Below, piece by piece: positions 1 to 5,964 of a stretch of 8,083 nt of DNA (positions within the stretch are counted from its first letter, which is position 1; every line of letters starts with the position of its first letter). Below the pieces are notes generated by a model that was not told where the DNA came from, ran no database searches, and was given only the letters and a program-made list of their open reading frames with translations. The stretch comes from Bacteroidales bacterium. GTDB lineage: Bacteria > Bacteroidota > Bacteroidia > Bacteroidales > UBA7960. The DNA is taken from contig SLSG01000095.1 in assembly GCA_007130545.1 (NCBI GenBank), forward strand, positions 1 to 8,083, written 5' to 3'. The translations under genes and the position numbers were made by a program.

Positions 1-27
1 CCCAAGTTCAAACAACGACAGGGGTAA
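1..27 (+). CDS. rpmJ: 50S ribosomal protein L36 (bL36), 3' end only
   Basis: Reading from base 1 gives PKFKQRQG followed by TAA at 25-27. This matches the C-terminus I know for Bacteroidetes L36, which ends in ...NPKFKQRQG or NPKYKQRQG. L36 is a very small protein of the large ribosomal subunit (about 38 residues); only its last eight residues are visible, so the zinc-ribbon part cannot be checked. The position directly before rpsM is the usual one in bacterial ribosomal clusters and supports the call. The stop lies 29 nt before the rpsM start, so co-transcription with the downstream genes is likely. Confidence 0.87.
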   Translation, partial: PKFKQRQG

Positions 28-56
28 TCTTATAGAAATCACAAAGTGAATCACAT

Positions 57-434
57 ATGGCACGTATAGCTGGAGTAGACATTCCAAGAAACAAAAGGGG
101 CGAGATCAGCCTGACGTATATTTACGGGATTGGCCGGAGCACTGCCCGCGAAATCTTATTGGAAGCCGGAATTGGCCTCGAATTAAAAGTCGATGACTGG
201 AACGATGACCAATTGACCGCCATCCGTAACATCATCAACGAGCAATTCAAGGTGGAGGGTTCCCTTCGTTCAGAAACACAGATGAACATCAAACGATTGA
301 TGGATATCGGGTGTTACAGGGGTATCCGTCACCGTATCGGACTGCCGCTCAGGGGACAGAAAACCAAGAACAATGCACGTACCCGCAAGGGCAAGAAGAA
401 AACCGTTGCCAACAAGAAAAAGGCGACCAAATAA
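57..434 (+). CDS. rpsM: 30S ribosomal protein S13 (uS13)
   Basis: S13 sits in the head of the 30S subunit and contacts the P-site tRNA and the large subunit through inter-subunit bridges. The 125-residue product has the usual length. It begins MARIAGVDIPRNKRGEISLT, carries the helix-turn region GIGRSTAREIL (residues 24-34), and has the family signature around residues 86-112 (CYRGIRHRIGLPLRGQKTK, then NARTRKG). A lysine-rich tail follows (KGKKKTVANKKKATK), as expected for the extension that reaches toward tRNA. The ATG at 57 is the only sensible start, since it gives the canonical N-terminus. There is no GGAGG-like sequence upstream. It is followed 13 nt later by rpsK, as in the classical alpha operon. 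Confidence 0.98.
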   Translation: MARIAGVDIPRNKRGEISLTYIYGIGRSTAREILLEAGIGLELKVDDWNDDQLTAIRNIINEQFKVEGSLRSETQMNIKRLMDIGCYRGIRHRIGLPLRGQKTKNNARTRKGKKKTVANKKKATK

Positions 435-447
435 ATCCTGAACTAAA

Positions 448-846
448 ATGGCAAAAACAACCAAGGGTGTCAGAAGCACCAAGAAAAGGGTCGTGAAGGT
501 GGAGCCTGTCGGACAGGCGCATATCTTTGCATCCTTCAACAATATCAATGTCACGCTGACCAACCAGAACGGGCAGGTTATTTCCTGGTCATCTGCAGGG
601 AAGATGGGATTCAGGGGCTCCAAAAAGAATACCCCTTATGCCGGACAGATGGCTGCGGGAGACGCCGCAAAAGTAGCATATGACCAGGGACTCAGAAAGG
701 TGAAGGTCTTCGTAAAGGGACCAGGTTCAGGCAGGGAATCTGCCATCCGCACCTTGCATGCTTCCGGGATAGAGGTTATTGAGATCATGGATGTCACTCC
801 CCTCCCGCATAACGGATGCCGCCCACCCAAAAGACGCCGGGTATAA
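448..846 (+). CDS. rpsK: 30S ribosomal protein S11 (uS11)
   Basis: S11 lies on the platform of the 30S subunit near the mRNA exit and the 3' end of 16S rRNA. The 132-residue product is full length for the family. Visible hallmarks are the HIFASFNNINVTLT strand near residues 25-38, the GPGSGRESAIR segment (91-101), and the C-terminal PLPHNGCRPPKRRRV. The Asn122-Gly123 pair in that tail corresponds to the Asn-Gly site that forms isoaspartate in E. coli S11; whether it does so here is inference. The ATG at 448 follows the rpsM stop by 13 nt. The leader (ataaatcctgaactaaa) is A-rich with no Shine-Dalgarno match. Confidence 0.98.
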   Translation: MAKTTKGVRSTKKRVVKVEPVGQAHIFASFNNINVTLTNQNGQVISWSSAGKMGFRGSKKNTPYAGQMAAGDAAKVAYDQGLRKVKVFVKGPGSGRESAIRTLHASGIEVIEIMDVTPLPHNGCRPPKRRRV

Positions 847-890
847 GCCTGAGATATAAATTGAGTTAGAAAATTTTGTAAATAATTACC

Positions 891-1496
891 ATGGCTAGAT
901 ATTTAGGTCCAAAAACCAAAATAGCCCGAAAGTTTGGAGACCCCATTTTCGGCGCTGACAAAGCATTTGAAAAGAAAAAGTACCCCCCGGGACAGCACGG
1001 GCAGATGAAGAAAAGACGGAAAATGTCTGAGTACGGGGTTCAGCTTCTTGAGAAACAAAAAGCAAAATATACTTACGGACTGCTGGAAAGGCAGTTTTCC
1101 AACACATTTAAAAAAGCGGTTCGCCAAAAGGGGATTACCGGTGAGATTTTGCTTCAGCTTCTTGAGGCCAGGCTCGACAACACGGTCTATCGCTTAGGGA
1201 TCGCACCAACGCGCAGTGCCGCCAGGCAGATTGTCGGCCACCGTCATATCACCGTAAATGGCAAGGTTACCAATATACCATCCTACAGCCTGAAGCCAGG
1301 GGATATCATTGGCGTGCGTGAAAAGTCCAAGAACCTAGAAGCAATTGTAGACTCGCTGGCTTCCCGATCAGGAGCTTATTCCTGGCTGGAGTGGGATCAG
1401 GAAAAGCTGGCCGGAAAGTTCATGAATTATCCAGAACGGGATGCCATTCCTGAAGCGATCAAAGAACAGCTTATTGTGGAACTTTATTCCAAGTAA
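891..1496 (+). CDS. rpsD: 30S ribosomal protein S4 (uS4)
   Basis: S4 is a primary 16S rRNA-binding protein that starts assembly of the 30S body and lines the mRNA entry side. The 201-residue product begins MARYLGPKTKIARKFGDPIF. The N-terminal domain contains YPPGQHGQ (31-38), and the S4 RNA-binding domain covers roughly 93-155 (LDNTVYRLGIAPTRSAARQI, HRHITVNGK, LKPGDIIGVRE). The protein has no cysteine, so it is the zinc-free form. In E. coli S4 also represses this operon by binding an mRNA pseudoknot ahead of rpsM. The rpmJ-rpsM gap here is only 29 nt and shows no such structure, so that control is not supported. The 44-nt A/T-rich spacer before the ATG has no Shine-Dalgarno sequence. Confidence 0.98.
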   Translation: MARYLGPKTKIARKFGDPIFGADKAFEKKKYPPGQHGQMKKRRKMSEYGVQLLEKQKAKYTYGLLERQFSNTFKKAVRQKGITGEILLQLLEARLDNTVYRLGIAPTRSAARQIVGHRHITVNGKVTNIPSYSLKPGDIIGVREKSKNLEAIVDSLASRSGAYSWLEWDQEKLAGKFMNYPERDAIPEAIKEQLIVELYSK

Positions 1497-1532
1497 TTTT
1501 CCCATCCATTTTTTCACAAAAAACCAATAATA

Positions 1533-2525
1533 ATGGCAATTTTAGCTTTTCAAAAACCGGACAAGGTGATCATGCTGGAATCCGACGACCGCTCTGGAAA
1601 ATTTGAGTTCCGGCCGCTGGAACCCGGGTATGGTATTACAATCGGCAATGCACTCAGACGGATCCTGCTTTCCTCATTGGAAGGGTTTGCCATTACTTCC
1701 GTGAAGATCGATGGGGTTGACCATGAATTTTCGACCATAAAGGGGGTTGTGGAGGATGTTACAGAGATTGTTCTGAACATTAAAAAGATCCGCTTCAAAC
1801 GCCAGGTTGAGGATGCGGAGGCGGAAAAATTTTCTTTAAAGATCAATGGCAAAGAGCAGCTTACAGCCGGCGACCTTAACAGCTCCCTATCGAATTTTCA
1901 GGTGCTGAATCCGGATGTGGTCATCTGCAATATGGAACCTGCCGTAACACTCGGGATAGAGTTCACCATTGAAAAGGGCCGGGGTTACGTGGGTGCGGAG
2001 GACAACAAAGGACTGAACCCGTTGATCGGCATGATCGCAGTGGATTCCATTTTCACTCCCATTGAGAACGTGAAGTTCTTTGTAGAAGACTACAGGGTTG
2101 AGCAGAAAACGGACTATGAAAAACTGGTTCTGGAGATCATGACAGACGGTTCGATCTCGCCCAAGGAAGCCCTGAAGGAGGCTGCCAGAATCCTGATCCT
2201 GCATTTTATGTTGTTCTCAGACGAAAAGATCACCCTGGATACCGAGGAGAAAGCTGCCAGCGAGGAATTTGATGAGACCTCCCTGCATATGCGGCAACTA
2301 TTGAAGACCAAACTGGTCGATCTGGATCTCTCGGTTCGGGCCCTGAACTGCCTGAAGGCTGCTGATGTAGATACACTGGCTGATCTGGTTTCACTGAACA
2401 AACATGACCTTTTGAAATTCAGGAATTTTGGGAAGAAATCCCTTACCGAACTTGAAGAACTGATCAAGGCGAAAAACCTCAGTTTCGGTATGAACCTTTC
2501 AAAATATAAATTAGATAAGGATTAA
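1533..2525 (+). CDS. rpoA: DNA-directed RNA polymerase subunit alpha
   Basis: Alpha dimerises to nucleate RNA polymerase assembly, and its C-terminal domain contacts upstream promoter DNA and activators. The 330-residue length is typical. The N-terminal assembly domain (about 1-235) shows the conserved GYGITIGNALRRILLSSLEG (32-51) and the GRGYVGAEDNKG segment (149-160). An acidic linker (about 237-249) leads to the C-terminal domain (about 255-325), with LSVRALNCLKAADV and FGKKSLTELEEL. By alignment from memory, Arg269 and Asn272 match the E. coli DNA-contacting Arg265 and Asn268, so UP-element binding looks retained. The ATG at 1533 gives a normal N-terminus; its leader (acaaaaaaccaataata) is A-rich without a Shine-Dalgarno. 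rplQ begins 5 nt after the stop. Confidence 0.98.
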   Translation: MAILAFQKPDKVIMLESDDRSGKFEFRPLEPGYGITIGNALRRILLSSLEGFAITSVKIDGVDHEFSTIKGVVEDVTEIVLNIKKIRFKRQVEDAEAEKFSLKINGKEQLTAGDLNSSLSNFQVLNPDVVICNMEPAVTLGIEFTIEKGRGYVGAEDNKGLNPLIGMIAVDSIFTPIENVKFFVEDYRVEQKTDYEKLVLEIMTDGSISPKEALKEAARILILHFMLFSDEKITLDTEEKAASEEFDETSLHMRQLLKTKLVDLDLSVRALNCLKAADVDTLADLVSLNKHDLLKFRNFGKKSLTELEELIKAKNLSFGMNLSKYKLDKD

Positions 2526-2530
2526 TTGAA

Positions 2531-3238
2531 ATGAGACATAGAAAGAAATTCAACCACCTGGGAAGAAAGTCGGCACACCGGCAGGAAACCTTATCCAGCA
2601 TGGCAACGGCCCTGATTATAAATAAACGGATCAATACCACCATTGCCAAGGCAAAAGCCCTCCGGGTTTACGTGGAGCCCTTGATCACCAAGTCCAAAGT
2701 GGACAGCACCCATTCCCGTCGCGTGGTTTTCAGTTACCTGGGAGATAAAAATGCCGTAAGCGAATTGTTTCGCGACGTCGCCCAGAAAGTTGCCGACCGT
2801 CCGGGCGGTTACACCAGGATACTTAAGACAGGATTCCGGAAAGGGGATGGCGCAGAGATGTGCTTTATTGAGCTTGTTGACTACAATGCCAATATGCTGA
2901 GGTCTGAAGAGGAAACCCAGCAGAAGCGCACCCGCAGGAGCCGCAGAGGAAAGAAAAGCGGTGAAGCACCGGAAGCGGCAGCTCCAAAAGTTGAAGCCCC
3001 CAAGGCCGAGGAGCCAAAAGCTGAGGAACCAAAGGCAGAGGAAACACCCACAGCGGAAGCTGCTTCTGTGGAAACCACAGAAAAGGAGACCACGGTAGAG
3101 GAAACCCCTGCAGAGGAACCCAAAGCAGAGGAACCCAAAGCAGAAAAAACCCCTGCAGAGGAACCCAAAGCAGAGGAACCCAAAGCAGAAAAAACCCCCG
3201 AAGAGGATTCCAAAGGAGAAAAGAAGGAAGAAAAGTAA
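2531..3238 (+). CDS. rplQ: 50S ribosomal protein L17 (bL17) with long Lys/Glu/Pro/Ala C-terminal tail
   Basis: L17 is a large-subunit protein located near the polypeptide exit region. Residues 1-120 form a normal core: MRHRKKFNHLGRKSAHRQ at the start, VEPLIT (48-53), and GGYTRILKTGFRKGD (92-106) followed by FIELVD. E. coli L17 is 127 residues, whereas this product is 235. The extra part starts with a basic patch (QKRTRRSRRGKKSG, 130-143) and continues as an acidic, low-complexity stretch built from EEPKA-type units, including two identical 15-residue copies (192-206 and 207-221). It is predicted to be disordered. C-terminal extensions of L17 occur in other Bacteroidetes, so an extension as such is not unprecedented; its function is unknown to me. 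An AAGGA 9 nt before the ATG is the only Shine-Dalgarno-like match in the operon, but it also lies in rpoA codons. Confidence 0.96.
   Translation: MRHRKKFNHLGRKSAHRQETLSSMATALIINKRINTTIAKAKALRVYVEPLITKSKVDSTHSRRVVFSYLGDKNAVSELFRDVAQKVADRPGGYTRILKTGFRKGDGAEMCFIELVDYNANMLRSEEETQQKRTRRSRRGKKSGEAPEAAAPKVEAPKAEEPKAEEPKAEETPTAEAASVETTEKETTVEETPAEEPKAEEPKAEKTPAEEPKAEEPKAEKTPEEDSKGEKKEEK
3102..3198 (+). repeat. Exact 45-bp in-frame tandem repeat inside rplQ
   Basis: Bases 3102-3146 and 3147-3191 are identical, and the 45-base period holds to 3198, after which a third copy is degenerate. The unit is 15 codons and encodes TPAEEPKAEEPKAEK. Inside each unit a 15-base sub-unit (gaggaacccaaagca, EEPKA) occurs twice. 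Further upstream, about 3003-3050, similar EEPKAE codons occur with more synonymous differences (for example gccaaaagctgaggaacc). The exact copies therefore look younger than the rest of the tail. Because the unit is a multiple of three, copy-number changes would alter tail length without breaking the frame. Confidence 0.95.
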
Positions 3239-3262
3239 ATCCAAATTCTTTAAAATACAGCC

Positions 3263-3300
3263 AGGGATAAAGCCACCAATTCGCTTTATCCCTTTTTTTT
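3263..3300 (+). terminator. Rho-independent terminator after rplQ
   Basis: The left arm agggataaagc (3263-3273) and the right arm gctttatccct (3283-3293) are perfect reverse complements, giving an 11-bp stem with a 9-nt loop. A run of eight T (3293-3300) follows directly. It lies 24 nt after the rplQ stop and would end the ribosomal protein/rpoA transcript. It separates that operon from eno. Confidence 0.93.
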
Positions 3301-3315
3301 ATGGGCGTTTTGGCT

Positions 3316-3323
3316 TATCTTTG
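3316..3323 (+). promoter_or_regulatory. Predicted Bacteroidetes-type promoter -7 element for eno
   Basis: TATCTTTG at 3316-3323 matches the TAnnTTTG consensus of the -7 element used by the Bacteroidetes primary sigma factor. The expected TTTG -33 element, about 20 bases upstream, would fall in the T run at 3293-3300, where only TTTT is present, so that half is weak. A transcript starting near 3328-3332 would leave a 5' leader of about 35-40 nt before the eno ATG at 3367. The position just past a terminator and before a new gene supports the call. Confidence 0.68.
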
Positions 3324-3366
3324 CTATCCTTCTGATGAAATTATATTCCATTTAAACCATCCTATT

Positions 3367-4659
3367 ATGAGTTCGATAATTAACATCCATGCCAGGCAGA
3401 TCCTGGATTCCAGGGGCAACCCTACAATTGAAGTTGAAGTGATCACAGAGAACGGCATCATGGGCCGTGCAGCAGTTCCCTCAGGGGCCTCCACCGGGAT
3501 CCATGAGGCAGTGGAACTGCGCGACGGCGACAAGTCGAACTACCTTGGGAAAGGTGTGTTGAAAGCCGTTGGCCATGTGAACAACACATTGAACAACGAA
3601 CTAAAGGGGTTTTATGTGACCGACCAGGCACTGATCGACAAAACCATGCTGGAGATTGACGGGACGCCGAACAAAGGGAATCTGGGAGCCAACGCGATTC
3701 TGGGTGTATCCCTGGCCGTGGCCTATGCCGCCGCCCAGGAAACGGGCCAGCCCTTGTTCCGTTATATCGGGGGTGTCAATGCCAATGTACTCCCTATGCC
3801 GATGATGAACATCCTGAATGGAGGGTCACATGCGGATAATTCAGTTGACTTCCAGGAATTTATGATTATGCCTGTGGGTGCTTCCTCCTTCAGCCACGCC
3901 ATCAAGATGGGTGCAGAGGTGTTTCACCACCTGAAGGCGGTGCTCAAGGACAAAGGCTACTCCACCAATGTGGGGGATGAGGGTGGTTTTGCCCCCAACC
4001 TGAAATCCAACGAAGAAGCCATTCAGTTAATCCTGGTAGCCATTGAGAATGCCGGATACAAAGCCGGGGAAGACATCTTCCTGACACTGGATCCTGCCGC
4101 GAGTGAGTTTTTCCTCCCGGAAGAGAATGTGTACCATTTGCATAAATCGACTGGGGACAAGCTTACCCCCGCCCAGATGGTGAATTATTGGGCAGATTGG
4201 GTGAACAAGTACCCCATTGTCTCCATTGAGGACGGAATGGCAGAGGACGACTGGGATGGTTGGGCGTTGATGACCAGGGAAATGGGAGAAAAGATCCAGA
4301 TCGTTGGCGACGACCTGTTCGTGACCAACGTGGAGCGCTTGCAAAGAGGGATCAACAACCAGGTGGCCAATTCCATCCTGGTGAAGGTCAACCAGATTGG
4401 AACCCTTACTGAGACCATAGAAGCTGTCACACTCGCCTACCGTAACAGGTATACTGCAGTAATGAGCCACCGCTCCGGGGAAACGGAGGATACGACCATT
4501 GCCGATCTGGCTGTCGCATTGGGCACAGGACAGATAAAGACCGGCTCGGCATGCCGCTCGGAGCGAATCGCCAAGTACAATCAATTGCTGCGAATCGAGG
4601 AGATGCTTGGGGAAACAGCCAGATACCCCGGTAAGGACTTCCGCTTTGTGAAAAAATAA
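3367..4659 (+). CDS. eno: Enolase (phosphopyruvate hydratase)
   Basis: Enolase converts 2-phosphoglycerate to phosphoenolpyruvate in glycolysis and the reverse step in gluconeogenesis; it is cytosolic and Mg-dependent. The 430-residue product has the usual length. It begins MSSIINIHARQILDSRGNPT, with the mobile loop PSGASTGIHEAVELRD (38-53). By family comparison, Glu205 (GDEGGFAP) and Lys340 (LVKVNQIGT) are the catalytic pair, Asp242, Glu288 and Asp315 bind Mg, and SHRSGETED (367-375) is the substrate loop. The frame is open upstream to an ATG at 3301, but that codon abuts the terminator T run and lies before the predicted promoter. The ATG at 3367 gives the canonical N-terminus. The NGGSHADNSVDFQEF segment differs from the NGGSHSDAPIAFQEF that I recall from many Bacteroidetes enolases. 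Confidence 0.97.
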   Translation: MSSIINIHARQILDSRGNPTIEVEVITENGIMGRAAVPSGASTGIHEAVELRDGDKSNYLGKGVLKAVGHVNNTLNNELKGFYVTDQALIDKTMLEIDGTPNKGNLGANAILGVSLAVAYAAAQETGQPLFRYIGGVNANVLPMPMMNILNGGSHADNSVDFQEFMIMPVGASSFSHAIKMGAEVFHHLKAVLKDKGYSTNVGDEGGFAPNLKSNEEAIQLILVAIENAGYKAGEDIFLTLDPAASEFFLPEENVYHLHKSTGDKLTPAQMVNYWADWVNKYPIVSIEDGMAEDDWDGWALMTREMGEKIQIVGDDLFVTNVERLQRGINNQVANSILVKVNQIGTLTETIEAVTLAYRNRYTAVMSHRSGETEDTTIADLAVALGTGQIKTGSACRSERIAKYNQLLRIEEMLGETARYPGKDFRFVKK

Positions 4660-4665
4660 GCGCAT

Positions 4666-5964
4666 TTGAAGAGGGTTTTATTGCTTGCGGTTTTTTGTTC
4701 GTTATTTGCGGTCCGGTCGTACTCCGCTGGCGCGGATACCATTACCGTGATGGTTTACAATCTGCTTTTTTATGGTCAGAACACATCCTTTTGTAACCAG
4801 CAGAACAACGATGTGAATTTTAAGGACGGCTATTTGCGCACCATCCTGTCGCGCACCCGTCCGGATATTTTCGCAGTAAATGAAATGGGGCGTAACCCGG
4901 AAAATGCAACACGTATTCTGGAGAATGTAATGAACCATGGGGGTGGGGACAGGTTCGCCCATGCCACTTACACCAATACCACGAATTCCTCCATTGTGAA
5001 TATGCTCTTCTACGACCAGGAGAAATTTGGCTTGTACAAAGAAGCGGTCATTGGAAACGAACTGCGTGACATTAACCTGTATACCCTGTATTACCGGTCT
5101 GCCGGGCTTGAGCAAGGGCAGGACACCATCTTCCTGAGCTGCATTGTGGCCCACCTGAAAGCGGGAAGTACTGCCAACGACCAGCAGCGGCGCCTGCTCG
5201 AGGTCCAATCTGCCATGTCTTATATCGACCAGCAGGAAATCCGGGGGAATCTGCTGTTCATGGGCGACTTCAATATGAACTCCTCCTTTGAACAGGCCTA
5301 TGGATTGATCACTTACCACCCCAACGAGGATATCCGTTTTTATGATCCGATAGACAAACCCGGGCTCTGGTACAACAACCCGGAAATGGCTCCATACCAT
5401 ACCCAAAGCCCGAGAACGGGCTCCCACTCCTGCTTTGTGGGTGGCGGACTGGATGATCGGTATGATCAGATACTTGCCACTGCCCACGTCATGGAGGGAA
5501 CCCTGGGTGTCAAGTATTTGGAGGACTCCTATAAAACGCTTGGCCAGGACGGTAAGCGGTTTAACCAGTCCCTGATGGATCCCCCCAACCACAGCGAACC
5601 GGAGGCTGTGATCTATGCCTTGTACAATATGTCAGACCACCTGCCGGTTCTGCTTGACCTGGTTTTTTTCCCCGATTTTGCAAGCCATATTTCAATGGAC
5701 ATGCCCGTGCAGACCGGAGATGTGTTGCTGACCAACCCGACCCGGGACCAGCTGGAGTTCAGCTTGCATATGGAGCCAGGCAGATATGATTTTGAGCTAT
5801 TCAACCTGGGTGGGGAACGGGTGTTTAGCCGGCAGGAAACCCTTGGCCAGCAGGGCCGGTCATTTTCCTACGATGTTTCCCATTTGCCCGCAGGCATTTA
5901 TGTGTTTAGCATTGCAAGGGGGAATCAGTTCGCCTTTTCAAAAAAACTGGTGCTAATCCGTTGA
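4666..5964 (+). CDS. Secreted endonuclease/exonuclease/phosphatase-family protein with T9SS sorting domain
   Basis: The 432-residue product starts with a signal peptide (KRVLLLAVFCSLFAVRSYSAGA, cleavage probably near residue 22). The catalytic domain (about 25-335) has the order of motifs of this Mg-dependent superfamily: Asn32 in VMVYNLLFYG, Glu73 in AVNEMGRN, His163 in AHLKAG, Asp201 and Asn203 in MGDFNMNS, and Asp324-His325 in MSDHLPVLLDL. Members cleave nucleic acids or phosphate esters; the substrate cannot be read from sequence. The last 80 or so residues (LLTNPTRDQLEFSL, FNLGGERVFS, LPAGIYVFSI, KKLVLIR) resemble the type IX secretion sorting domain, implying export to the surface or medium. 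The start is probably TTG at 4666: the frame opens only after the in-frame eno stop, no ATG comes before the signal peptide, and the next ATG (4750) would remove it. Confidence 0.88.
   Translation: MKRVLLLAVFCSLFAVRSYSAGADTITVMVYNLLFYGQNTSFCNQQNNDVNFKDGYLRTILSRTRPDIFAVNEMGRNPENATRILENVMNHGGGDRFAHATYTNTTNSSIVNMLFYDQEKFGLYKEAVIGNELRDINLYTLYYRSAGLEQGQDTIFLSCIVAHLKAGSTANDQQRRLLEVQSAMSYIDQQEIRGNLLFMGDFNMNSSFEQAYGLITYHPNEDIRFYDPIDKPGLWYNNPEMAPYHTQSPRTGSHSCFVGGGLDDRYDQILATAHVMEGTLGVKYLEDSYKTLGQDGKRFNQSLMDPPNHSEPEAVIYALYNMSDHLPVLLDLVFFPDFASHISMDMPVQTGDVLLTNPTRDQLEFSLHMEPGRYDFELFNLGGERVFSRQETLGQQGRSFSYDVSHLPAGIYVFSIARGNQFAFSKKLVLIR

Noticed and set aside
28..56. Possible S4-binding regulatory pseudoknot before rpsM
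   Set aside because: The spacer is only 29 nt. It shows just a 4-bp inverted repeat (tcac/gtga at 39-49), which is too little to support the E. coli-type structure.
847..890. Possible promoter in the 44-nt A/T-rich gap before rpsD
   Set aside because: A TTTG occurs, but the TA two bases before it, needed for TAnnTTTG, is missing. A/T-rich leaders are common here.
3102..3198. Tandem repeats considered as a CRISPR array
   Set aside because: The copies are directly adjacent with no unique spacers, and they are in frame inside rplQ.
2591..3244. Long antisense open frame opposite rplQ (about 217 codons)
   Set aside because: Its product is a Phe/Leu/Gly/Cys-rich low-complexity mirror of the EEPKA repeat. 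It exists because the repetitive sense codons contain no antisense stops.
3301..3366. Upstream in-frame ATG that would add 22 residues to enolase
   Set aside because: It begins right after the terminator T run and ahead of the predicted transcription start. The added residues (MGVLAYLCYPSDEI...) do not belong to the enolase family N-terminus, while MSSIINIHARQILDSRGNPT does.
4027..4665. Antisense open frame of about 212 codons opposite enolase
   Set aside because: It is a shadow of a highly conserved sense gene, with no family resemblance.
4702..5592. Antisense open frame of about 296 codons opposite the nuclease gene
   Set aside because: It has no recognisable domain, while the sense frame shows a complete set of catalytic motifs, a signal peptide and a sorting domain.
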